A stretch of DNA of 64,000 bases from Henricia sp. BOLD:AAB3569. Taxonomy: Eukaryota > Echinodermata > Asteroidea > Spinulosida > Echinasteridae. The position numbers and the translations under genes were made by a program. Shown one piece after another: positions 1 to 10,769 of this stretch. The notes below the pieces were generated by a model. That model had not been told where the DNA came from, searched no databases, and saw only the letters and a list, made by a program, of their open reading frames with translations. Numbering within the stretch: the stretch's first letter is position 1; each line of letters begins with the position of its first letter. Location of the stretch: contig JBBELK010000009.1 of assembly GCA_037783545.1 (NCBI GenBank), forward strand, positions 310,001-374,000. Reading direction: 5' to 3'.

Positions 1-830
1 GTGGCGCGGCTCACAAATGTGCACATCAAAATAAAATAAAAAATAAAAAATGAGGCTGTTAGCTGTTAATAATCGGCGAATACAGTTCCATATGGTGCAC
101 AAAATGGCAGGAGTCTGTCTTCCGGTACATGTAAATAAAAAAAAAATCAAATCTCGTAAACCTAAAAATAACCTAACATGATAAATATGCGGAATTTCCC
201 CTCGGCATCCATAATGCCACTTGTATCAGGACATACTGTAAACAAACGTCGGAAATTCTTGACATACGGCGTGACGCGTGAATGCAGACATGCATTTATG
301 CGCACATGTAGTGGTACTCAATTTCATCAACCCGCGTTGAATTGGATTGTTGGGACAAACAAACAGGCACTTGGAAACCTGCTGGCATGCCAACGGAATC
401 TGAACTGTCGACGTCATATATCCGGTTCTCTGGAGTTGTTATTCGTTATTCATTCACGTGGAGATGCGTAAACATTTAACGCATTTATAGCACCATGCAA
501 TTAGTTGGTGCAACGCTCCATGGCAGATATATGCTGGGAGGCCAGGGGAATTTTTGTTCTCCACCTGGGTTGTGGGGGTTTGTTTGTTTGGCTGTTGGGG
601 TGTTTTTTTGTTTGTTTTACTTCAAATGTTTATAATGGGAAATAATGTCGACGATTCTCCACCAATTGTAATGTATGAAGTAACATTAATAGCCTTACCC
701 CACTATTGAACTCCCATAGGAAACAATGTTAAATGCTTATTATTCAGAAATAATTTTGTATTAAGTGATTATGCACCTATCAAATGTTTCCGACACCCCT
801 CATCCCCCCCTCCCCCGCGCTGCCCCACCC
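1..830. other. No supported gene
   Basis: AT-rich sequence with ORFs of 97 and 63 codons on opposite strands that overlap and carry no family signature. Nothing else recognised. Confidence 0.6.
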
Positions 831-1016
831 CTAGGTGGGGATTTGGTCACGTTTTTCATGCCCAAGGGTGGGGCATTTGACCCTTTGAAATAACATTTTC
901 TGTGTATTTGTATAGAAGACGTGCATGTTTTGCACACGAGGGTGGGGATTTTTGTCACCTAAATGTTGCCCCAGGAGTGGGGATTTAGTCACAAAAAAGT
1001 GACAATCCCCCACCTC
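831..1016. repeat. Short degenerate repeats of GGTGGGGATTTNGTCAC
   Basis: Three direct copies start near 836, 942 and 976, with an inverted copy (GTGACAATCCCCCACC) near 1001. The spacing is irregular, so it may be a decayed minisatellite or the subterminal part of a mobile element. The flank at 795-830 is C-rich. Confidence 0.6.
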
Positions 1017-1032
1017 TTACATGTAGGTGGGG

Positions 1033-1180
1033 TAGCCCGGTATTGCAGTTGTTCTTCACTGATTGGGAATGGCTATCACGTGAGCTTGGCAAGCCCTAGA
1101 GAGCTATAAACCCTTCAATGAGATAACCACCCCTCCCAGAGATCACTCAAGATACGCCCCAAACCCCTGCCCGGATTGCC
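1033..1180 (+). repeat. Dispersed repeat, one member of an inverted pair with 2916-3050
   Basis: About 148 bp whose reverse complement closely matches 2916-3050. Shared words include GGGCAGGGGTTTGG, GATCTCTGGGAGGGGTGG and GAACAACTGCAATACCG. The two copies face each other about 1.7 kb apart. The function is not recognised; it is likely a short mobile element. Confidence 0.75.
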
Positions 1181-1209
1181 CCAAATACCGTGATTCGAGA
1201 CCACCAGTT

Positions 1210-1287
1210 GGCTTCACAGCTCAATTGGTAGGGCGTCTAATCTGCACGTTAAGCAGAAGGTCAGCGGTTCGAATCCCGGTGGAGCCA
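1210..1287 (+). repeat. tRNA-like sequence (degenerate, Asn-type GTT anticodon position)
   Basis: Begins GGCTTCA and ends TGGAGCCA, which pair as a 7-bp acceptor stem with wobbles. A D-arm (GCTC...GGGC) and a TCTGC/GCAGA anticodon stem are present, with loop ACGTTAA placing GTT at the anticodon. The B box GGTTCGAATCC is intact. Against a functional gene, loop position 33 is C instead of U and the T-stem pairs only two bases. It is best read as a tRNA pseudogene or SINE head. Confidence 0.55.
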
Positions 1288-1907
1288 AGTTGTTTTTCAT
1301 TGCATCCAGATTTCCCAAACTCATGGACATTTGTCCTCATTTGCGTAGAAATCATTTTGAAATACCTTTGAAAATCTCACAGCATCTCGGAACAAAAGGA
1401 AAAGTAATCACTGCAGTCTCATCTTTCAATTTAAAAAAAAATTTTTTTTGCATAAAAATGTTCTGTGTATTGGAATATTGAAGGAATTTTAGACGTTATT
1501 TTTGCAATGACAAAAAATACATTAGTACATGTATAAGTATTATCACATGCACAACATGTTGTACTCATTTTCCTTTCTTTCTTTCCCTTTACAAATGCAG
1601 TAACTCGGGAATCAGTTCATACAAGCATGCGTTATTTTGACTGTCAATTTCATCTCCTACATGTATGTACAACAAAAAGCCGCCAACCAGTGCCAAAATG
1701 TCAATGAGATTACAATCTGGGTCATATAATTTGCGATCTTGGTTTGCCTCACTCTTCGTAATTACATCGGTCCTGAGATGTTTATTCTGGGGGATGGACT
1801 CCCAAACACTAGGGGACCTTATTGTGGACATAAGATGTACAGCTGCTAGTAATATCATCTTGAAACATTAAAATAAAAAAGATTAAAACAAATTTAAATT
1901 TATTTAA

Positions 1908-2244
1908 AGTAGCTTGTTCAGATTTTTCCAGAAAAATGGATTTCAGTCTAACCTAACAATCATATAAAATACCTCCCGAAAATACTATCTATAGGAGGAA
2001 ATTTGCAATCTCCAATTTGGATGTGGAAGCAAAAAGGTTGGTGTGATCACTGCATTGCTTTATGGAACGGATAAAATGTTTTTTTATGATATCCTTAAAA
2101 ATATAGGGGTGAGAGCGCGAAATTTCAGAATGGTATAATAAGAAAAATACAACAAATTGCATCGTATCAAAATCCCGACACCCATGATGGAAAAAATTGG
2201 GGTGAGTGGGTGGTGCTAAAAAAATGTGACCTGGACACACTCCT
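1908..2244. mobile_element. TTAA-type MITE, AGGAGY family, copy 1
   Basis: Starts just after TTAA (1904-1907) and ends ...GACACACTCCT before TCAA. It shares the internal wording ATATAAAATACCTCCC and GGTTGGTGTGATCACTGCA with the copies at 6114-6421 and 55021-55349. It is nonautonomous, with no transposase. Confidence 0.7.
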
Positions 2245-2718
2245 TCAAGATATTTATGTGAAGTCTCCATGGTTAAATGAGTTGAAAGGCCTAGACATTA
2301 AGCATTGATTGTCAAAAAGCCATTACAGAAATGTCACATGCACATCTTCTGGCCTCGAGTACTGAGCGATAAAAGAATGCCTGTGTGCAGTCCTCTTCAA
2401 GATGATATTGTTAGAAGTGCCAAGTAAGCCAGACAATAATTGCTTTATTATATAAGAGTTTGCCTTGGTTGCTTAGTGACAGAAGGATATTCAAGAATAT
2501 TTAGTTCTATTTTTAGTCTCAAATAATAATAATATTCATTACATGTATCTTCAAGCAAACTTGAATCCGTGGTTTTGATTGGTGGATCCATGGCAACAAC
2601 AGTGTGATAATGTTTCATAATACTCTTCCGATTGTCATATTGCACTCTGCGTAATGCGCCATGGTATTCCAAGATAACTGCGTCCCTACGCATATGTGCC
2701 GAGTAGTACTTTAATCTC

Positions 2719-2851
2719 GCGCAGAGTGCGCGTGGAAATACGGCATAATGTAGTGCGTCTGCGTCCCATATCCCACTCGGCCTTCGGCCTCGTGGGATAT
2801 GGGACGCAGACGCACTACATAATGCCATATTCCACTCGCGCTCGTGGGATA
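2719..2851. repeat. Long hairpin (inverted repeat)
   Basis: Two nearly perfect arms of about 33 bp (2744-2776 and 2792-2824) flank the short loop CTCGGCCTTCGGCCTCG. Looser pairing continues outward to about 2719 and 2851. It is probably a foldback or MITE relic. An apparent minus-strand ORF runs through it and is not a gene. Confidence 0.8.
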
Positions 2852-2915
2852 ACTAATACTACATGTACATGTACATACACATTTCCCTTATTTGAATAAC
2901 CATACTTAATAATTA

Positions 2916-3050
2916 GGGCAAGCCGGGCAGGGGTTTGGCGCCTACATGTATCTTAAGTGATCTCTGGGAGGGGTGGTTATCTCTCTGTAGGGTTTGCTAA
3001 GCTTACGTGATAGCCAATTCCAATCGGTGAGGAACAACTGCAATACCGTG
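2916..3050 (-). repeat. Dispersed repeat, partner of 1033-1180
   Basis: Inverted partner of the repeat at 1033-1180, with small indels. It is followed by GTGACCTGAGACCAC; similar wording (GTGATTCGAGACCACC) occurs at about 1190, just after the first copy. Confidence 0.75.
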
Positions 3051-3390
3051 ACCTGAGACCACTTCTTTAACCACACCTGGAGATAACGCCGTTTGTAACA
3101 GTTTTCTAATCAAACTACCAGCAGAAACCGGAACCGTTTTTATTCTGTTTTATGCAGGTACCAACTCATGTGAAGTCGGCTCTTCACTACCATCACAGTT
3201 TACTCTCTCTTTCCTGTTTTGGCCGTTTTTATTGCTCCGTTTGCTGGTAGTAATATCAAATCTTCCATCAAGTTGAAATAAGTGCATAAAATTTGATGCT
3301 GTAGAAACAAAAAGCACTGAAGAGGCCATGTACTGACTCGGACTAAACTCGCTACTTATGTTTTGTTTTTTTGACTGGGGACTTTAAATA

Positions 3391-3671
3391 AAGGTAGTAT
3401 ACTTGTTTGGTAAACTGTTAAAAACAGCATGATTTCCACTGGTAATCGAAAGCATAGGTCAAGAAAACTACCTTGTAGAAATTTCAGCCACATAGATGCA
3501 GTAATACTCCAGAAAACCTTAAAATCCAAGTACGGTTTATGTGCATAAATGAATGGCTAATTTTTCTCATGAATGGGGGCAATTCAGACGAAATAATTTC
3601 ACAGGATGATTACTACCAGGATGATTACTCCAAATTTTTTTGGAGGGTAATTACCAAACAAGTAGACTACC
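3391..3671. mobile_element. Short inverted-repeat element (MITE)
   Basis: Opens AGGTAGTATACTTGTTTGG and closes with the near reverse complement CCAAACAAGTAGACTACC at 3656-3671. A core sequence (CAGTAATACTCCAGAAAACC) recurs near 22150 and 28230, so it belongs to a dispersed family. Confidence 0.6.
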
Positions 3672-4072
3672 GGACAATGTGACATTTAGCCCCATGGCAC
3701 ACACATGTTGCATGCCCAAAACCGGTACAGCGTGAAGACAAACCATGAATGTCGGCTCCTCTACAGAAAATGGAAAAACCCATTCGGTCATCCAGGCTGT
3801 CCAGTGAAATCTTCAGCAGAAAATAAGAGATATCCAAAGCAAAAAGCTGCCAAGTGAAGAGCGAATCGTTTCCGACAAAGTAGTCTTGCGCGATAGTGAA
3901 CGGCTGGTACAGCGTATAACTCAACTATTAACCGTTTTTATTAATTTTAAGCTTTTGTGGTTAATTACGAGACATTTTAACCATCTTTTTTTCACAAGGA
4001 CCATCAAAAAAATTTTGTCAAGGATGCTGTATCACTAAATTAGGTAAACAGTAGGCCGGTGTGTACCTTTTA
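3672..4072 (+). mobile_element. Truncated copy of the AGGTACACACCGGC element
   Basis: Aligns with the 3' half of the TTAA element at 16456-17302. Shared words include CATTCGGTC, GGCTGTCCAGTGAAA, AGAGCGAATCGTTT and the terminal CAGTAGGCCGGTGTGTACCT. The 5' terminus is missing. No coding capacity was recognised. Confidence 0.65.
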
Positions 4073-4504
4073 AAAGTGAATTTAAAGGCTTTGGTGCAAT
4101 AGTTGTTGGCATTGTAGCTGTAATGAACTTGGGGTCACTACCCTCCGATTGAAAGGTCACGGATCAAATGGTATACCCTGATGAGCCCGGGCTTAATGGA
4201 AAGAGCCAGACTGTCTTTTCAGACTGCATTTTGTACCCAGCTTGGGTGGCAGATGTGCTAATGACAAAGACAATTAATCATTAATTTTGATTATGATCTG
4301 TCGTCTGCAGATAATCTTTTTAATCAGAAAAGTAATTACATGTACTTTATCACAGTGATCACTTTAATCAGTTAATAATACCAGATTTCACCTATTATGT
4401 TTTTGTGTGCGTTGTTTTAGGTGATGTTCCTCAAATTCTGCATTCCAGAAAATGACATTTAATTTAATTTAAAGACAGATTACATGATTGAAAAACTTTT
4501 CAGA

Positions 4505-4545
4505 AACTCTACCAGCTGAGCTATGAGGCACAGTGGTATACATGT
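4505..4545 (-). repeat. tRNA-like unit fragment
   Basis: Minus strand reads CTCATAGCTCAGCTGGTAGAG, a canonical A box/D-arm, followed by remnants. It is a single unit of the family that is tandemly arrayed at 5516-5815. Confidence 0.6.
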
Positions 4546-5020
4546 ATGTGACCGGCTCCAGCAAAACCCAACACTTGTGATGAAAATTCAAAATTTAAGT
4601 TTTGGTATCAGCTTAGTGTGCATACAAAAAGGTATCTTTTAAAACATGTTTGAGGAAATTCTGATAATTTTTGGCGAAGTTATGACCAATTAAAGTATGA
4701 CAGATCAGAAAAGTGAAATGGAGCTATTGGTCTTTAAAGTTTGACAAACTAGTTGATTATTTAATTTTTTTCTCAATAATATGAGGAATTTTGAGACAGT
4801 TCAAACAACAAAACAAATCTTGATGTATCCCGATGTTGATTCTGCCAAATTTTCAAGTTGGTCCCAGAGGCCATTTTTTAAGGTTGTGGGCCCATATCAC
4901 GTAATGGTAAATGCCGAGAAGCGTCGGGTTTTGCCAGAGTCGGTCACATATTTCCTCATGTTTCCCTCAGAACCTAACTTTTCTTTCGGTGTGGCATGGT
5001 TGTGCAACTGAGCAAAGTAA

Positions 5021-5493
5021 GGGCCGTTTCAAACGTCGTGCTTGTGCCGTGTCAAATTAAATTCAACTCTATTTTTTTAAAATTTGACAAGGCACAAGCA
5101 CGACGTTCAAAACCATTTGGCTTTGCAAATTGAATTTGGCACGGCAGAAGAATTGAGCTTGACAGGGTCTGCCGTGCTAACTGAATTTAGTGCGCCAGTA
5201 ATTCCAGTTCGAAGTTGGGCCGCAATTTTGTTCACAATTAGGAATGCGCATGCAAGCAAAGAAATAACCAACGAACAAGTGCATCAAAATAATAAATATG
5301 GCAACGTACAATGGACAGAATGGAAAATGCATGTGTATAACATCCATGACGTGCACAAGACTCATCCGCCATGTTGGATGTATTTAAGTTCGACTGGAAG
5401 TTTACAATTAAGTTCAACGTTTGAAACCACTGCCGTGCTAACACTGTGCTACCGTCGCGCTAAATTGAATTTTATTCGACACGGCACAAGCGC
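5021..5493. mobile_element. MITE with TIR like GGGCCGTTTCAAACGTCGTGC
   Basis: Begins GGGCCGTTTCAAACGTCGTG at 5021. Matches the element at 22331-22879 along its length (for example the CCGCCATGTTGGATGTATTT block). The right end, CACGGCACAAGCGCA, is cut off by the adjoining tRNA-like array at 5500. The ORFs inside are incidental. Confidence 0.7.
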
Positions 5494-5515
5494 AGTAATA
5501 TACTCTCTCGGGTTT

Positions 5516-5815
5516 TCCTTAAGATCTCTGACACTCCAGGCAGATGCTCTACCTGCTGAGCTAGGAGGCGCGGTGGTATACTCCCTCAGGTTTCCCCCAG
5601 ACCTCTGACACTCCAGGCAGATGCTCTACCACCTGAGCTATGAGGCACAGTGGTATACTCCCTTGAGTTTCCCCTAAGACATCTGTAACTCCGGGCAGAT
5701 GCTCTACCAGCTGAGCTATGAGACACAGTGGTATACTCCCTCAGGTTTTCCTTAAGACCTCTGACACAACATGCAGATGCTCTACCAGCTGAGCTGTGAG
5801 GCACAGTGGTATAGG
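5516..5815 (-). repeat. Tandem array of four tRNA-like units, period 77-78 bp
   Basis: On the minus strand each unit reads CTCATAGCTCAGCTGGTAGAGC followed by ATCTGCC, which is a tRNA D-arm and start of the anticodon arm. The word AGATGCTC recurs on the plus strand at 5542, 5619, 5697 and 5775. The units abut with no spacer, and 78 bp is about the length of one tRNA. The B box is degenerate in all four (GGGGGAAACCTGAG in place of GGTTCGAAT), so these are tRNA-derived repeats, not functional genes. Because 78 is divisible by three, a periodic spurious reading frame runs through on the minus strand. Confidence 0.85.
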
Positions 5816-5894
5816 TTTTTCCTAAGAACCCAACTTTTCTCTAGGTGCTGCATTAGTTTCACACTACCGTTCTGTACTATGTATACATACAGCT

Positions 5895-6030
5895 TCTGCA
5901 CCGGCGGCCATGACAGGGGGGGCAGGTTTTATTATTTAAACGATGTAACAATAGAACCACAAAGCACCTACTCATGCATGATACTTGGTAACAATGTGAC
6001 TGCCCCCTGTCATGGCTGCCATGCAAAGGC
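5895..6030. repeat. Short dispersed inverted-repeat element
   Basis: Bounded by GGCGGCCATGACAGGGGG and CCCCCTGTCATGGCTGCC. The core CACCTACTCATGCATGATA is shared with the copy at about 48545-48665, inside the putative CPEB 3' UTR. Confidence 0.65.
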
Positions 6031-6113
6031 TCTATTGGCCAAATGTTTGCAAACATTGTACATGTACTTTAGTCCAGGCAGTATGTAATCTTCAAAATAC
6101 CATAAATGTTTAA

Positions 6114-6421
6114 AGGAGCTTGTCCAGATTTTTCCATAAAATGGCTTTCATTCCAACTTAACAATCATATAAAATACCTCCCCAAAAAAACTATCAAATT
6201 TGGGTATGGAAGCAAAAAGGTTGGTGTAATCACTGCACTGCTTTATATGTATGTAACCAGATAAATTAGTTTACTAAAATTTGGTGGATTTTTTATGATT
6301 ATCCTTGGAAATATATGGATTGAGGGCACGAAACTAACAATATTACACATTATATGGTATCAAAATCTCAACACCCCTGGGAAAAATAGGTGCATAAAAA
6401 ATGTGAACTGGACACACTCCT
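6114..6421. mobile_element. TTAA-type MITE, AGGAGY family, copy 2
   Basis: Preceded by TTAA at 6110-6113. Begins AGGAGCTTGTCCAG and ends GACACACTCCT. The uninterrupted word CCAACTTAACAATCATATAA at about 6154 is the empty-site version of the position where another element sits at 13065-13423. Confidence 0.75.
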
Positions 6422-6429
6422 TCAGGTAC

Positions 6430-6990
6430 AAAAAAAACACAGTATTAGCAACATCAAATTTTCTTTGAAAGATCTTAAAAATCGTGACTAACAATATTCA
6501 TGCGATTTTTATATAAAACTTGCATTCGAACAAACCACCGGAAATAAGCGATGTTATCATGAGATGTTATTGTAAAATGTGATTGATTGAGCCTAAGAGC
6601 CAGCCACCCACGCACGAGCGTGCGGTTAATAAAGAATTACGATGGCTCCCGCTTCTGGGAGAAAATTTCCAATTTTCCAAATTGCTTTTTTGTTTTTCAC
6701 TAATTTTCACCGGTAGTGACATAAAGGCAAGCATATCCAGCATGTTTTTGTTTTGCAAGTGAAGATGGCCAATTAAACAAATGTTTGTTGTATAGAAGCG
6801 AAAACAAGAAATGTTAAAACCACTCTAACTAACAAACTGTTGTCAATATGGATATATAAAATATATAATTTAAAGGTACAAAATGCTCGGTCATCCCTAA
6901 AAGTGTTGTACCGGAAACCATTGTTAAATAAAATTTAACCAGAAATGTTAAAAACAAGAATTAGGACATATAACTTAATGACACCTGTAT
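6430..6990. other. No supported gene
   Basis: AT-rich unique sequence. A 63-codon minus ORF has no recognisable domain. Confidence 0.6.
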
Positions 6991-7000
6991 ACCCAGTTAA

Positions 7001-7319
7001 AGGAAGGGACAACGCTTGCAAAGGGTTGCCTAACTCTGTACGCTTCATGTAAGTCGCCATCTTTTGCAGTTCGGCGCTCTAACTTGAGAGGGTGTAAGTC
7101 AGGACACAACAGATTTTTACATACTTCACGGCGTATGGGAGTCGGGAAACAAGGCATCAATCTTGACGTCATCCATGCAATCATCAACATTAATTGGGTT
7201 GACGACGTTGAAAACAAGATTCTTTGATTCTCATGAAGGTTTAACATGCACCAGGCAATACATCAGCAATATTTTTGATTAAATTCGTCGATAATGTCAA
7301 ACATGTGTTGTCCCTTCCT
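7001..7319. mobile_element. TTAA-flanked MITE with TIR AGGAAGGGACAAC
   Basis: 319 bp bounded by TTAA at 6997-7000 and 7320-7323. Termini are AGGAAGGGACAACGC and ...GTTGTCCCTTCCT, a 13-bp perfect terminal inverted repeat. TTAA target duplication is typical of the piggyBac and Kolobok superfamilies. No transposase is visible, so it is nonautonomous. Confidence 0.85.
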
Positions 7320-7569
7320 TTAAAGCCTGTATACAGGACTTACAATGTCTCAACAATTTAATCAACAGTTTGACCGTAAAAATTTTACAAATGGAAGATA
7401 GAAGTGGTCTCAACTGTCCAATGCAATGATTCCACCTGAGATATCATTTATGCAAAAACTAGTATAAATGTGTGTGCGCGCACACTTTTTTTATTATTAC
7501 AAGGGTGCCCTCATGTGAAAGAAACAAAGCCTTTAAACCTTGTATTATGGCTCCACTGTCCGTGCAGTA

Positions 7570-8160
7570 TAGCACTGGAGCCAGCCTAAAGCATCCTGAG
7601 ATCTCAGGGAATTTCCACTCTGCGAAGCGATGTTACAATACCCTGAGGAAATCCACGCAAATATGCAAAGTAACACGGCTGTTGCGTCTAGCAAACACAT
7701 GCCCGAAGCATTTTGATGTAATTTAATCAACTTGGTCATGTTATGCCGAAAACAAACAATTGCTATACTTTCTAGAAATTGTATTGGGTTCTGTTACTTC
7801 AGTCCCATTCCTCCCAAAATTCCCGGCGACGTTCTTATTTACTCCGCAGCTTTTGAAATTAATAACAGGAATGCATGCTGACAAATTGAATAGAACGGAT
7901 TCCCAGTATGCTTTAAATAGCAGCCAATCGCCGACACGGACAACGGCCAGCATTACCGAGTACATGTATCACATGCATGCACGGTGTTTACAATCTGCGC
8001 GTGTTACATTTGAATGCCTGCAATGCACTGCCAGAGGAGGCGACAAGATTTCTGTCGCTTGTTCCCCAGCGAAATGGGGGCCAGTTTCAACAGGGTCTCG
8101 GTACGCACGCACGATCAGGGAGTGCATAAAAGGGGCACATTTTAAGAGGATGGCCTAAAG
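7570..8160 (+). repeat. Dispersed repeat shared with the CPEB intron
   Basis: Roughly 590 bp resembling 53857-54415. Shared words include CATCCTGAGATCTC, GTTACAATACC, CGACGTT-CTTATTTACTC and AAGCAGCCAATCGCC. The ORFs in it (75-132 codons) have no recognisable domain. Its class is unknown. Confidence 0.65.
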
Positions 8161-8340
8161 AAGGTGGCTTTAAACAATTTCATGAAAGCATGGACACAGT
8201 TGTTTTTTAAAGTTTTTTTTAACGTGCATGAGGCACTGAGCTGATTTACATACAGGATTTCTTTTTATCATGCATATCTTTACAACGGCACGTGGAGATA
8301 TCGCTGTTTTTTTTTAACAGTTTTCAATTCATATTGGAAT

Positions 8341-8620
8341 CGGGTTAGCGTACGTGGTACTTTCCTCGCCTTCCACCTCTGTGGCCCTGATTCGAATCCG
8401 GTCCGGGTCAGTATATGGATTGGGTTCTCAGTCCCTGCTTGATTCCGTGGTGTCCCCCTCTACAGAATTGTGTGGGGGTTTTCCTCCCACTTCTAAAACT
8501 GAGCATTTCTTCATCATCTTCTCTTCACAGGTTTCTCCAGGCTTATGAGCTACATTACAGTACCTCGGGCACTTTTGAGGAATCCTTGGTTTCAATACCA
8601 GAAAGAATTAATAATAACTA
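8341..8620 (+). mobile_element. tRNA-derived SINE
   Basis: Starts with a tRNA-like head containing a good B box (TGATTCGAATCCGG near 8390). The body is GTGTGGGGGTTTTCCTCCCACTT, and the tail ATCCTTGGTTTCAATACCAG plus AATAATAA. The body matches the minus-strand element at 43640-43800, and the tail matches those at about 16225-16280 and 31565-31605. Confidence 0.75.
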
Positions 8621-8727
8621 GAGGTATGACGTTTGTTGTTACAAACGCCAGGTGATCGGGTTAAATGAACATTTTGTGATGAATTTCAGACGTTGTTATC
8701 ACCTGTGGAATGGCAAAAATGGAAGTT

Positions 8728-8850
8728 CAGCAGCCGATTTCACGAAACTTTACGCAATTGCGCAAGTCCACTTACGCCATTACTTGCGCAATAGCATATG
8801 GCGTAAGTGGACTTGCGCAATTGCGTAAAGTTTCGTGAAATCGGCTGCTG
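8728..8850. mobile_element. Perfect 53-bp-arm palindromic MITE
   Basis: Two 53-bp arms (8728-8780 and 8798-8850) are perfect reverse complements with a 17-bp loop. The end word is CAGCAGCCGATTTCACGAAA. It interrupts the left part of the CRE-rich repeat. Perfect arms suggest a recent or conversion-maintained element. Confidence 0.9.
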
Positions 8851-8854
8851 TATA

Positions 8855-8912
8855 CACTAATCCGGTAACTAATATCTCTCCCTGCATATCCGCCATAGCT
8901 GGGGGGTTGATA
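8855..8912. repeat. Terminal fragment of the ATCCGGTAACTAA element family
   Basis: Reads ACTAATCCGGTAACTAATAT then CCCTGCATATCCGCCATAGC. The same end is seen at 27174-27232 and in related form at 22919-22980 and 26281-26310. Truncated. Confidence 0.6.
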
Positions 8913-10748
8913 GCTTGCACCGTTTTGAGATATGAATTGTTGAAATAATAACCTTTGAAATCTTGTAATGTGACACCTGTGACGACATCATGACGTCACA
9001 ATTTTGTGCACAAATTGTTGAACAATATGTTGAACATCAAGTTCTTAAATGTGGCGAAGGAATCATACCAATATCTGTTGTAGTTTTCAAGATACAGCAT
9101 TTTAAAACATCTCAGCTCCAAATTTGCGTAATTTGACGTACATTACGTAACCACCGTCCATGTAATGACGTCACCAATGGTATAGTCAACAGGTCCACAT
9201 GTGTGAAAACATTTCGTTCCGTAGAACTATGGTCAAATTCCCTACCACTTTGGCTCTATTTGCATTCAAAGTGCTAAACAAGTGTACATTTTCGAACCTC
9301 TTCCGGTTTGGACCGGAAGTAGGCGTCACACAGGGGTCATGACATCGTATGATTTGTTCAGTTCATTTAGACTTATCATGTTGTGAAAGAATTGTTCAAG
9401 TATCTATTACGGTTCTTGAGATATGAATTTTAAAAATAATAACCTTTGAATTTTTGTAATTTGACACCTGTGACGATATCATGACGTCACAATGTTGTGC
9501 ACAAATTGTTCAACAATTTGATAAACATCAAGTTCTTAAATGTGGCGAAAGAATCATGCAAATATCTGCTGTAGTTCTCAAGATACAGCATTTTAAAACA
9601 ATTCAGCTCCAAATTTGCGTATTTTGACACCACATTACGTAACTACCGTCCATGTGATGACGTCACAAATATGGTATAGTCAAAAAGTCTACATGTGTGG
9701 AAACATTTCGTTCCGTAGAAATATGGTCAAATTCACTACCACTTTGAATCTATTTGCATTCAAAACGCTTACAAAATGCACATTTTCGAACAACTTCCGG
9801 TTTGGACCGGAAGTAGGCGTCACACAGGGGTCATGACATCGTATGATTTGTTCAGTTCATTTAGACTGATCATGTTGTGAAAGAATTGTTCAAGTATCTA
9901 TTACGGTTCTTGAGATATGAATTTTGGAAATAATAACCTTTCAATTTTTGTAATTTGACACCTGATGACGTCATGATTACGTCACACTTGATGCCATCGT
10001 GATACTATACATTCTGGTGAAAGTCTGCCGTAGGGCCTATGTCTGTATCTAATTTACTAACGATTCAGCTTGGTTTGATGGGCATTGTTGCTGGTAAGTG
10101 TAAAAACTGAGATTCTCAGTTTCGTTGAACTTTGACCTCCAATTGACCCCAGAAGGAAGGGTCAGATGAAAATGCCCACACAAAGAAAATTGTAGCACAG
10201 AATGTCATCTGTAAACCTGCCAAATACGAATATGCATATTTTGTTTTTTTGGGGGGTGTAATTTGACACTTGATGACGTCACGATGACGTCACGCTTGAT
10301 GCCATCATAATATTATACACGCTGGTGAAAGTCTGCCATAGGACCTATGCCTGTACTTAGTTACTTAAAGATTCAGCTTGGTTTGATGGGCATTGTTGCT
10401 CAATAAGTGCAAAAATTGCGATTTTCGTTTTCGTTGAACTTTGACCTCAGATTGACCCCAGAAGGAAGGGTCAGATGAAAATGCCTACACTAAGAAAATC
10501 GTAGGCCATGATCTTATCTATAAGCCTGCTAAATACGAAAATCATGGGTCACGTGGTTTTCCAGACGGAAGCATTTTAAAACATGCATATTTTAGTCATT
10601 TTTGGGTTGTAATTTGATACCCAATGACGTCACAATGACGTCACACTTGTATGCACACCTTCACATTGGGGTTGATGTTCCTACAAAGTTTCAAGTTGAT
10701 AGCTTGAACCGTTTTGAAGAAAAGCTCTGGAAACGTTTGAGTGGAAAA

Positions 10749-10769
10749 AGAAAAAAAAAAAAAAAAAAA
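10749..10769 (+). repeat. Poly(A) tract
   Basis: A run of about 21 As, 25 bp before the terminal hairpin of the CRE-rich repeat. It is either a retroposon-like tail or simple low-complexity sequence. Confidence 0.85.

Noticed and set aside
1210-1287. Functional tRNA-Asn gene
   Set aside because: T-stem pairs only two bases and position 33 is not U, so it is listed as tRNA-like only.
2448-2828. 126-codon minus-strand ORF
   Set aside because: It passes through a long hairpin and has no domain or codon-level signature.
4172-4215. Hammerhead-like core (CTGATGAG...GAAA)
   Set aside because: The bases between do not form a stem II of the right shape and no cleavable stem III was seen.
5586-5804. 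72-codon minus-strand ORF with a 26-residue period (HSSAGRAS)
   Set aside because: It is the translated tRNA-like array; this peptide is a known artefact of tRNA bodies.
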